64,000 nucleotides of DNA from positions 1 to 64,000 of the forward strand of contig CAYVBQ010000005.1 in assembly GCA_964449775.1 (NCBI GenBank), given 5' to 3'. A program made the position numbers and the translations under genes. Positions 53,771 to 62,300 of this stretch are shown here, one piece after another; the stretch's first letter is position 1; each line of letters opens with the position of its first letter. The notes beneath the pieces were generated by a model. That model ran no database searches and was not told the DNA's origin. It saw nothing but the letters and a program-made list of their open reading frames with translations. The DNA is from Fen-1258 sp964449775 (lineage in GTDB: Bacteria; Bacteroidota; Ignavibacteria; Ignavibacteriales; Melioribacteraceae).

Positions 53771-53888
53771 TAATGAAAAGCGACAACTTGACCCGAAAGA
53801 TTAAAAAGTTACTGATTTACACGAACCGATGAATAAGAATAGTGATAATGCGGAAATTCTGACTACCATTAATAAAGTAAAATGAATT

Positions 53889-54152
53889 ATGAACTACAGA
53901 TATTTTCTAAGAAAATTTGGCGATTACTATTCTGAAATTTTTAGAATTCCAGATAATGGGAAAAATATAATCAATAATATTCCACATCTGGAGAAATATA
54001 TTCCAAAGAACAAATGGTCAAACGATTCTAAAGATATTAAAGGACTACTTGAAGATATATCAACGGGGTATTTCTCTGAAATACAGGATGAAATTACAGA
54101 AGTAAAAGCGTTAGAAATAATTAGAAGGATTGATACAAATGCAAATAAATAG
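53889..54152 (+). CDS. Small protein of unknown function
   Basis: An 87-residue, soluble, charged protein (KWSNDSKDIKGLLEDISTGYFSEIQDE). It overlaps the next gene by 14 bp (ATG 54139). The ribosome-binding site is weak. Preceded by 118 bp holding only two very short frames, which I do not count. Recognisable family: none. Confidence 0.45.
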   Translation: MNYRYFLRKFGDYYSEIFRIPDNGKNIINNIPHLEKYIPKNKWSNDSKDIKGLLEDISTGYFSEIQDEITEVKALEIIRRIDTNANK

Positions 54153-54909
54153 AACAATCACACTCTCAAAAAAATTACGCAATAAGTTGCCAACTCCCCA
54201 AACGATTAATACAATAATCACTCTAATTTTATTTGCCAGCGGATATTGTTTTTCTCAGTCTCAAAAAACAGGACAAACCATGAGTACACCGATCAGTAAT
54301 ATCCAAATAGATAATACGGCACCTGTTTACCTGGATAAGAGTGATCCGATTTATATATCAATTAAGGCGAGGGCAGTTGACGATCTGAAGCAAAAAACAG
54401 ACACCGCATCAGTTGAGAATAAACTATTTATGGCTAAAATAAGAACATTGACAGAAGAAAAACAAACTCAATTGGAAGCCATATTTGCACAAGCAATTAT
54501 TGATTATACATCTCAGACGCGCGGGGAATTTATGTTGCATTTTAAGGAGGTGGCGGAGAAGGACCCTAAAGATATTGCAGAAGAGTATGATTTTCGTGTT
54601 CAAAATCTCGGTAATAATAAATATGCGGCTGAATATTGGGAAGACGGTATTGTTGTAAATTCAGAAGAAAATGCATTGGTCTGTGCACAGGAGTTGGTTA
54701 AGAGACAGGAGTCTGATAAGATAACTCCGGATGTTAATGGAATTGTCCAGGAAGTAAAAATAAAATATGAGGATGTTAGAAATTCTATTAAAGCCGGCAA
54801 GCAGGAACGCTACACAAAAGTGTTGGCTTTGCTTTACGTGCAGGAAAAGAATGGCTCCATTACTTTCCGCGATCCATATCAGGAGCTGTTCGATTTTGTA
54901 CTCAAATAG
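54139..54909 (+). CDS. Secreted protein of unknown function (paralogue 2)
   Basis: A 256-residue homologue of the protein at 51985. It has the same signal segment (ITLILFASGYCFSQS), the YLDKSDPIYISIKARA block, YWEDGIVVNSEENALVCAQEL and the SIKAGKQERYTKVLALLY C-terminal motif. Start ATG 54139 lies inside the end of the previous gene; a TTG at 54130 is the other option. The pair suggests duplication within the island. Function unknown. Confidence 0.7.
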   Translation: MQINRTITLSKKLRNKLPTPQTINTIITLILFASGYCFSQSQKTGQTMSTPISNIQIDNTAPVYLDKSDPIYISIKARAVDDLKQKTDTASVENKLFMAKIRTLTEEKQTQLEAIFAQAIIDYTSQTRGEFMLHFKEVAEKDPKDIAEEYDFRVQNLGNNKYAAEYWEDGIVVNSEENALVCAQELVKRQESDKITPDVNGIVQEVKIKYEDVRNSIKAGKQERYTKVLALLYVQEKNGSITFRDPYQELFDFVLK

Positions 54910-55069
54910 TAAATTTCAAATTTTGCCCCTGCCGCTTCAAAGGAGACCTAAGGACGAGCAGAGGGAAATTTAATTTGAACTGGTATTTTGAAGAAGAATA
55001 AATAAAAGAAATTAAGATTTTGGCATGATAAGTTTTTTCGAATCAATGCCATAAACAGACAGACAGAAA

Positions 55070-55735
55070 ATGAAAAATATTGTTATAATTTTCGGGCTTA
55101 TTTTTTTTAGTTCTTATTTGTGGGGGCAAAATACAAAAGGAACTGTTAAGTCAGCTTCAATACCAATTACTATTGAATGGGTTGACAATCTATCAGGTGA
55201 TTTTTCATTTACAAATAATTGGAGTTACCCGGAAGGAGTTTATAAAAATGAATACGGACAATTAAGTTGTGACGGACTTTGTCCCTCTGAAATTGACGCT
55301 ATGAAAGATAGCACAGGACGTATTTATGAGGACTCATTGCAAGCATTCTATAAAATTATTGACACCACTCACCAGACACATTCTATTCAGTGTGAAGCCT
55401 GGTGTTATGAATGGGCAGGAACAGATTTTATAGAAGTGTTTCGCAAAAGTAAAGACAGTGTTAGCTGTTTTACAATGACCGGCATTGCTACTCACTGTAG
55501 TTTGCAACTCGACATAATAAAGAATACCTGTTATGCTACTATAGATTTAAACAGCATTGTTCCAGGCGGTGATGCCAAATATTATTGCACAGACGGGTAT
55601 ATTACTATTGACAAAAAACTTTGGAAAGAGGGGATAATGAAAGCTGAATTCAGTTTTAATTTTGAACACAATGAAAATCCGAAAAAACCAATTTACTGGA
55701 AAGGTAAAATCTATGCAAAAATTAGAACGACTTGA
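55070..55735 (+). CDS. Secreted protein of unknown function
   Basis: A 221-residue protein with signal peptide MKNIVIIFGLIFFSSYLWGQ. The mature part has several Cys (CDGLCPSEID, CEAWCYEWAG, CFTMTGIATHC, YYCTDG), perhaps disulfide-bonded in the periplasm. No recognised domain. It ends 25 bp before the lipoprotein at 55761. Confidence 0.65.
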   Translation: MKNIVIIFGLIFFSSYLWGQNTKGTVKSASIPITIEWVDNLSGDFSFTNNWSYPEGVYKNEYGQLSCDGLCPSEIDAMKDSTGRIYEDSLQAFYKIIDTTHQTHSIQCEAWCYEWAGTDFIEVFRKSKDSVSCFTMTGIATHCSLQLDIIKNTCYATIDLNSIVPGGDAKYYCTDGYITIDKKLWKEGIMKAEFSFNFEHNENPKKPIYWKGKIYAKIRTT

Positions 55736-55760
55736 AAAACGTTATAGAACATTTAACCGA

Positions 55761-56342
55761 ATGAAAAAATTTTTAAGCTTATTAGTATTATTGATTTTTT
55801 TTAGTTGTAAAGGAACTGAACCAGGAGTGAATAAAGCTCAAGGATATTTTAATATGGATTCAGTTTATACGGATTACTTAGTTAGTTTTTCAGATGATAG
55901 TGTATTTTCTCCAGGTACATCTTGTGGTTACAGAAATTTAAAAGGAGAGATTATTCTTCGTAAAGGGAAATACAACTATTGTTTTACAGATACTTTCAAG
56001 AACTTTGCATTTGTTTCTGATGAAAAGTTAACCAATTCCAAAGTTGTGGCAATTGATAGAAATGAAAATATTTTATTTGATGTATACATGTTTGATAATG
56101 GTCCGGACGAGTTAGAAGACGGTCTATTTCGAATAGTACGAAACGGAAAAATAGGATACTCTGACAAAAACGGAGTTGTAGTTATAGAACCAAAATATGA
56201 ATGTGCGGATAAATTTGAGAATGGTAAAGCTAGTGTTGCTTTAGAGTGCAGAAAGGTCATTGAAAAATATGATTCAGAACATTACAGCATGGAAAGTGAC
56301 TCCTGGTTTTACATTGACAAAAAAGGAAATAAAGTAAAATAA
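55761..56342 (+). CDS. WG-repeat lipoprotein
   Basis: A protein of about 193 residues with a lipobox LLIFFSC at the N-terminus (Cys about residue 16). WG-type repeats are visible as LFRIVRNGKIGYSDKNGVVVIEPKYECADKFENGKASVAL. WG repeats form beta-folds of unknown role, often on cell surfaces. I use ATG 55761 because it starts the signal peptide; the frame is open to 55662 over the previous gene. Confidence 0.75.
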   Translation: MKKFLSLLVLLIFFSCKGTEPGVNKAQGYFNMDSVYTDYLVSFSDDSVFSPGTSCGYRNLKGEIILRKGKYNYCFTDTFKNFAFVSDEKLTNSKVVAIDRNENILFDVYMFDNGPDELEDGLFRIVRNGKIGYSDKNGVVVIEPKYECADKFENGKASVALECRKVIEKYDSEHYSMESDSWFYIDKKGNKVK

Positions 56343-56372
56343 ACCAAAACGACCTATAACAGGCACAACTCC

Positions 56373-56503
56373 TTCTTCACTTACCGATTAATTATTAAGT
56401 CACCTTCCGCAAAATAGATAATACCTTGAAGGATAATTGTCTTTGTCCATTGTGTTTTGTTTTTAGTGCTGTTGTATTTTAGGGTTACTGGTAACGTTTG
56501 TGG
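56373..56503. repeat. About 130-bp repeat, second copy
   Basis: Nearly identical to 50706-50836, which spans the end of the kinase gene and the left edge of site A. Both copies run into an attC-like site (D here, A there) and both contain the motif TTCACTTACCGATTAATTATTAAGTCACC. In the orientation of the sites they are the start of the next cassette after the core GTTACCA. Confidence 0.8.
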
Positions 56504-56555
56504 CGGAAAAGAAGACTGAAAGGTTTGGATGTAGTCTTTTCCGCCGCTGTTATCG
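56489..56555 (-). repeat. attC-like recombination site D
   Basis: A 67-bp hairpin on the minus strand, CGATAAC (R'') ... GTTACCA (R'). The stem GGCGGAAAAGAC pairs with GTC(TTC)TTTTCCGCC, leaving three extra bases, the kind of bulge that attC sites use for strand choice. R'' CGATAAC is complementary to GTTATCG (57059-57053), the first core of the RelE-type cassette that D closes. Confidence 0.75.
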
Positions 56556-56574
56556 GAAGTCAGGTCGCGCCATT

Positions 56575-56838
56575 TTACCTTTTATTAACATCCTTTCTAT
56601 GTCGTGCATTATAAACAATTACAACCTTGTTAGCAGTGTCGATCTGATAAATTACGCGATAATCTTCAACACGTAAACGATAACTCGATTCCGAGCCTTT
56701 CATTTTTCTTGACTGAACTGGAAAGGGATTTTCTGAAAGATTTTCAATAGCTTCAAGAATCTTTGGAATAAACTGCCTGTTAATCTTCCTAAGATCGTGT
56801 TCCAATGATCCTTTCGGATCAATTTTAAATAAGCCCAT
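56575..56838 (-). CDS. RelE/ParE-type toxin
   Basis: An 87-residue toxin. IKKI-like KINRQFIPKILEAIENLSENPFPVQSRKMKGSESSYRLRVEDYRVIYQIDTANKVVIVYNARHRKDVNKR shows the RelE core with the basic and Tyr/Arg residues of ribosome-dependent mRNA cleavage. Overlaps the antitoxin gene by 14 bp, normal order. Within a cassette between sites D and E, on the same strand as the sites. Confidence 0.9.
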   Translation of the reverse strand: MGLFKIDPKGSLEHDLRKINRQFIPKILEAIENLSENPFPVQSRKMKGSESSYRLRVEDYRVIYQIDTANKVVIVYNARHRKDVNKR

Positions 56839-57007
56839 CAGCCTTTAATCTTTTCTTCAGATCTTCAAAGCTGATTGTCGGCTCATCTTTACGCTCCGCT
56901 ATAACAGCAAGATCATGGATATCTTCAAGGAGTTCCTCGTAATCTTCCATCGGTAAAATGATGGCTTTCTTGATACCAGCGTCATCTACAATAAATTGAG
57001 TGTCCAT
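56825..57007 (-). CDS. Antitoxin partner of the RelE-type toxin
   Basis: A 60-residue protein. TQFIVDDAGIKKAIILPMEDYEELLEDIHDLAVIAERKDEPTISFEDLKKRLKADG fits small Phd/RelB-type antitoxins, with a beta start and C-terminal helices that bind toxin. It precedes the toxin gene. A GGAGG ribosome-binding site lies just upstream. Confidence 0.8.
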   Translation of the reverse strand: MDTQFIVDDAGIKKAIILPMEDYEELLEDIHDLAVIAERKDEPTISFEDLKKRLKADGLI

Positions 57008-57052
57008 TGCTCACCTCCTTTTAAAATTATATCAAAATGGTAACCTGATTTA

Positions 57053-57183
57053 CGATAACGGTTTGGGGCTTGGCGAAGGCAGGGATTAGAAGTACAAATG
57101 TTCAACATAGCACAAATGTACAATAGAATTCCAAATGTTTAATATACCACGTCAGCCCTGCTTTTGCCAAACCCTTGTTATGC
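57053..57183 (-). repeat. attC-like recombination site E
   Basis: A 131-bp imperfect hairpin on the minus strand, GCATAAC (R'') ... GTTATCG (R'). The arms GGGTTTGGCAAAAGCAGGG and CCCTGCCTTCGCCAAGCCCC pair over about 19 positions with wobble and bulge. R'' extends to CGCATAAC, the exact complement of GTTATGCG (58609-58602) at the start of the SRPBCC-sigma cassette. The loop is AAATGT-rich. Confidence 0.8.
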
Positions 57184-57207
57184 GTTCGGCTTTCTTTCGC
57201 ACTCTGT

Positions 57208-58008
57208 TTAATTTTCAATAATTATGTTTTTAGTCTTAATAAGTTCAGTCAATTTGTCTGTAAAATTTGAACCACTTTGAATGTTTCCGTGATTTTGGTA
57301 AATACCAGAAAGCGAATGAAGTTCTTCCATTTCTTCATTATAGTGTTCTATTTTGTCGGCAAAATTTAGATTGCTTTTTGTGATACGTCCAGTTTTTATT
57401 GCAACATCAATTCTTTTGTTGCACCTACAATTATTGTATGGGTTGTAAACTCCGCAATATGAATTTAAAAAACCGCCAATTAATTTTCTAGATAATTCAA
57501 GTCGTTTTCTAAAATTTTCGGGTGTCGTTTGAGTTATCTTTGATGCAACATTACTTTTTAATTTAAAAACTGTCCCAAGTATAAAAGCAAGTCGTAAATC
57601 TCTGTCTAAACACTGTAACATTGCCAAAGTGCAACCAGTTTTCATTTCTTTTTCTAATAAGTCTTTGTCAGGTAAATCATAGTGAGCAGGTTCTTTTGTT
57701 GTATTCAAATCGTCAGCAAATACATCAAACGAAGTAAATGTTTTTTCAAGTGAAGTTTGTTTAAGATTTAAAAGATGGTTTGTTGCAACTCGATATGTCC
57801 AAGTGCTGAATTTACTTCGTCCGTCATACTTGTTCAAATTGGTAATGATTTTAATTAGAATTTCTTGTGTAGCATCTTCTGCGTCCATTCTATTCCATAG
57901 AAATCGAAGCGATAAATTAAATACCAAACCTTGAATTGAATTAATCAATTCGTCTAAACTCTTGTTGTTACCTTCTAAACAAGATTTAATAAGTTCTTTA
58001 TCGTTCAT
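57208..58008 (-). CDS. Sigma-70 family (ECF-like) RNA polymerase sigma factor
   Basis: About 266 residues. Region 2 has LSLRFLWNRMDAEDATQEILIKIITNLNKYDGRSKFSTWTYRVATNHLLNLKQ. Region 4 follows in RLELSRKLIGGFLNS. A C-terminal Cys motif CGVYNPYNNCRCNKRID is unusual and could be redox- or metal-sensitive. It lies just after an SRPBCC gene in one operon; no anti-sigma factor is seen. ATG 58008 is chosen as start. Confidence 0.85.
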   Translation of the reverse strand: MNDKELIKSCLEGNNKSLDELINSIQGLVFNLSLRFLWNRMDAEDATQEILIKIITNLNKYDGRSKFSTWTYRVATNHLLNLKQTSLEKTFTSFDVFADDLNTTKEPAHYDLPDKDLLEKEMKTGCTLAMLQCLDRDLRLAFILGTVFKLKSNVASKITQTTPENFRKRLELSRKLIGGFLNSYCGVYNPYNNCRCNKRIDVAIKTGRITKSNLNFADKIEHYNEEMEELHSLSGIYQNHGNIQSGSNFTDKLTELIKTKNIIIEN

Positions 58009-58061
58009 TTCATTATTTATGAAAATTGGGTTGGATTTTATCCAACCCAATTTTAAATTTA

Positions 58062-58481
58062 TTATTCTTCTAATATAGTTTGAAGATTTTGTAATTCCTT
58101 TTTCAGAATTTCCATTTGTTGAAGTAATGCTCCTTCAACTTCTTCGATTGGTGCTGGAGGTGCAAGTAAAACAAAAGAATAAATTGCGTTCCCGTCTGGA
58201 CCTGCTACAACTCTTGAATATGCAACACCAATACTTCCGTCTGGCATTGTCATATGCCAGTCGATTGTTCCTAATTCTTGATTTGTCTTTGTTGCTAAAC
58301 CTATTTTCAATTCTCCGTTTGGAGTTACCAATAATGCTGATTTTTCGTCTGCTTCTTTAAAGGCACCAGTCCATTTTGGTAAATTTGTAGGGTTTGCAAT
58401 GTATTCGAACACTTTCGATGTTGAAGCCTGAATGTTCACACTTTGAACATCGTGATTTTTGATTTTGTTTAATGTTGTCAT
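58062..58481 (-). CDS. SRPBCC (START-like) domain protein
   Basis: A 139-residue ligand-binding fold. NIQASTSKVFEYIANPTNLPKWTGAFKEADE is the typical N-terminus; the C-terminal helix LEGALLQQMEILKKELQNLQ follows. It lies 53 bp before the sigma gene and likely forms one transcript with it, perhaps as a sensor or modifier of sigma activity (inference). ATG 58481. Confidence 0.85.
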   Translation of the reverse strand: MTTLNKIKNHDVQSVNIQASTSKVFEYIANPTNLPKWTGAFKEADEKSALLVTPNGELKIGLATKTNQELGTIDWHMTMPDGSIGVAYSRVVAGPDGNAIYSFVLLAPPAPIEEVEGALLQQMEILKKELQNLQTILEE

Positions 58482-58602
58482 TTTATATTTCCTTTTTATT
58501 GTAATCAATGAATTTTGATTACTACACATTAGACAAGTCAAAAGGGTCAAGTGTGAATTTTTTAGTCAGATTTATTTGTGAACGCTGTCGTTTTAAGCTG
58601 AC

Positions 58603-58934
58603 GCATAACTAGTGTATATACGAACCATAGTTCGTTTTTGCTTCTGTTTTTGCGGGGATAGGCGAACCTTTTAATTAAATCGTTTATTGTTTACAAACCG
58701 AACTCAAAGTTCAATTATAACTTATACAACAAACTTAATTTTAGCAATTAGAAAATTGTACAATTATTGGACTTAGTTTTTCCCGCCGCCAACTTTTTAA
58801 AGCAGTCTTTTTCAAGTTCGGAAAGAAAAACAGACAAGTATTTTTTTAGTGATGAAGATTCTCCTTCTTCACTTACCGATTAATTGTTAAAACATACCGT
58901 TCACTTACCAGAACACACCGTATGCTTGTTAGCT
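58603..58934 (-). repeat. attC-like recombination site B2 (332 bp)
   Basis: Near copy of B1. On the minus strand it starts AGCTAACAAGCATACGG and ends in GTTATGC (58609-58603), the start core of the SRPBCC-sigma cassette. Same length as B1 (332 bp); identity runs from at least 58934 to the GTTA core, then stops. The AAGTTCGGAAAGAAAAACAG and TTCACTTACCGATTAATT segments are shared with B1. Confidence 0.7.
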
Positions 58935-58988
58935 ATTGTAACAACTGACTATCTTATATAGATTCGTACAAAATTCTGGTAAAACAAA

Positions 58989-59234
58989 TTGAATACTATA
59001 AAAAAACTGATGGGGTTCTTCACAAAAAAGCATTCTGTTTCCACACCTCTTTTAATTATAAAGAAAGATACAGAAGACTTTAACGTAAAAGAATACAAAT
59101 CGATTGAAGAAGCAATCATAGATCTGGAAAATGATCCGAATGTTCCTGCGGATAAGATAGAAAAGTTAAAATCATCATTCAAAAATCTGAAGAATAAAAC
59201 TTCAATCAAGATAAGAAATGGTGAAATAGTATAA
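58989..59234 (+). CDS. Small protein of unknown function
   Basis: An 81-residue protein with a hydrophilic, helix-forming sequence (YKSIEEAIIDLENDPNVPADKIEKLKSSFKNLKNKTS). Start may be TTG 58989 or ATG 59010; no strong ribosome-binding site. It lies right after site B2, in plus orientation. No family recognised. Confidence 0.45.
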   Translation: MNTIKKLMGFFTKKHSVSTPLLIIKKDTEDFNVKEYKSIEEAIIDLENDPNVPADKIEKLKSSFKNLKNKTSIKIRNGEIV

Positions 59235-59324
59235 TGTTGAATAAAACGAATTCACCAGAGGTGAACAGTTATGCGGGAAAAATAATTTTCAACAATAAAA
59301 ATTTATCTAACAAACGAGGTTAAT

Positions 59325-62300
59325 ATGAAAAATCTTTTTAAAATGTTTGTGGTTCTATTTGTTTTGTGCTCGGGCGCAAACATATTTGCACAAACAGCTT
59401 CCGTTACTTGGCCACTTACGAGCAATCAAAATCCAAATACACCAAACGGCAATATTCAAGCTCTATCTCAATCAATTGGAACTCCAACCTCTCCTTATAA
59501 ATTGGAAATGTATCCTCAACAACCTTACACTAGTCGTGGTCAACAACTCTGGACTGGAAATCAAGGTACTGGCTGGATAGCTGGTTTGCCAGATTATACA
59601 AGATATATTCAGTTTGATGCAAGTCCAATTTCCGGAAATAATTTTACTGTTCAATATATTTCCTTTAATCATAGTGATACTGAGAATCCATCAAATACGG
59701 ATTTCAATATTTTGAAATCAGAAGCCTGGTATTCAATAGATGGATGGAATTCCAGATTTCAACTTAATTCAAATCCGTTAAATTATTTGACAACTATAGT
59801 TCAGACGTTTTCAGCAAATGTTAATGTGTTGGTTCAAAACGGGCAAACTTTTTCAATTAGAATTTATCCTTACGCCCCAAATGGTGCAAGGGCAATGACA
59901 CAATCTTTTGCTACCCATAGAAATCTAATTATTGAAGGAAGAACATCCCCAGTTGATCTAAGCAATGGTTCAATCTGCGGAATGAAATTTAACGACTTGA
60001 ATGGAAATGGCAGAAAAGACATCGGTGAACTAGGATTATCCGGCTGGACAATTAATTTATCAATGGGTGCTGTTCAAATGACTGCGACAACCGGTGCTGA
60101 TGGAAGTTATTGTTTTAACAATTTAGCTGCTGGAACATATACACTTTCTGAAACACCACAAAGTGGATGGCAGCAAACTTACCCAGCATCTCCAGGTACT
60201 CAGACAGTAACACTCACCGCCGGTCTAAACGTTTTGAACATAGACTTTGGTAATAGGCAATTACTTGGTTCAATTTGCGGAATTAAATTCAATGACTTGA
60301 ACGGTAATGGAATTAACGATGGTGAACCCAAACTATCCGGTTGGACAATTACCTTATCAATGGGTGCTGTTCAGATGACTGCGACAACTGGTGCAGATGG
60401 AAGTTATTGCTTTAACAACTTAGCGGCTGGAACATATACTCTTACTGAAACATCACAAAGTGGATGGCAGCAAACAGCACCTGCTGCACCGGGAACACAT
60501 ACAATAACACTTACGCCCGGAACAAATCTAATTGGAATTAATTTTGGGAATAAAGAAATACTTGATCCTAATTGCACTGATTTCGAAAATGGAACTTCCA
60601 ACGGCTGGCAAGTCAATAACACTCTAATGTCTATACAGCAGAATGGGAATAATCATTTTATCCAAACCACCGATCAATCAGGTCCCTCTTCATTTTTTAA
60701 TAGCAGCAAACCTTTAACCGGCAACTGGACAAATTTATTTTCAAATGGCTGCGGATCTTTATGCTTTGATGTTACATTTTTATATGGAGGCAATCCTTAT
60801 AATGGTGTGAATCCTCCGCAAACTTTTACACCTTATATAGCTATTGAGGGAAATGGGTTTTCTGCCGCATTTGTTATTAATAATCCAATTACAGTTGGAG
60901 ATGGTTGGCATTCTTACTGCGCGCCATTAAGTTATCTTAATTCGGATGGAACTTTACCTTCTAATTCTGATGGATATTGGGTTATGGGTGTCGGAACAGC
61001 GAACGATTGGAATACTCTTTTAAGTAATGTAACAAAAGTTAGACTTCCGATCGATCCTACAAGTTATCAAGCAGAAAAATTTGGATATGATAATATTTGT
61101 CTCAAAAATACCGGAGATTGTAATTCTCCTTTAAAGTTGGGTTCAATATGCGGTATAAAAATTCATGATAAAAATGGTGATGGTGTAAAAGATCCTAATG
61201 AAGATGGAATTCCTAATTGGACAATTACCCTAACTATTGGGACTACAACTTATACTGCTACTACTGATGCAAATGGAAATTATTGTTTTAACAATTTGCC
61301 GGCTGGTACATACACAGTTTCAGAAGCAAATCAACCAAACTGGAGACAAATTTATCCAGCCCAACCTGGCAATTACACTATTACACTTTCACCCGGTCAA
61401 GAAGTTAAAAATATTAATTTCTCTAATGTTGAAGATCCAACAGTACAGCTTGGTTCAATCTGCGGAATCAAGTTTAATGACTTAAATGGCAATGGAAGAA
61501 AAGATGATGGTGAACCAGTTTTACCGAACTGGCAGTTTAATTTGACCGGGACCTCTAATCAAACAACTACAACTGACTTAAGAGGTAATTTTTGTTTCTA
61601 TAATTTGAGAGCCGGATCTTATACTATTCAAGAAGTTATTCAAAATGGTTGGGAACCAACATTACCGAATAATACCGGAACTTTCTCGGTCACTCTTTTA
61701 CCAGGTCAAAATCTTTCTGAAATTTATTTCGGGAATAAAGAAATTTTAGGATCAATTTGCGGAATTAAGTTCAATGACAAAAATGGTAATGGTGTTCAAG
61801 ATGACGGTGAATTAGGAATAGCAAATTGGACAATCAATTTGACGGGAACATCGACACTAACTACAAGAACAGATGCTAATGGTAATTATTGTTTCACTGG
61901 TTTGAAACGAGGCAAATACACAGTTGCAGAAGTAAATCAAAATGGATGGACACAAACTGCACCTTCAACTTTAACATATTCATTAGATCTTAAACCCGGC
62001 GAATCCATGATTAATATTAATTTTGGTAATAAGGAAGATGCTACAATTCGGCTTGGTTCTATTTGTGGAATTAAATTCAACGATAAAAATGGAAATGGAA
62101 GACAGGACGATGGCGAGCTTGGAATACCAGATTGGCAAATTCAATTAGGCGGACCAATAGATATGACTGTTGTAACAGATAAAAATGGAAATTTCTGTTT
62201 CGAAAATCTTCTACCGGGAGAATATAAGGTTGGAGAGGTTATGAAGAATGGATGGAGACAAACATTTCCAGCAACCAACTTCTATATTATTCAACTTGCA

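Noticed and set aside
53773..53888. Two frames of 18-19 codons after 53770
   Set aside because: Too short, no ribosome-binding sites and no recognisable features.
56353..56490. A further attC-like unit (CTATAAC...GTTACTG) next to site D
   Set aside because: The arms do not pair well and the unit would close a cassette of essentially no length; it may be half of a decayed site.
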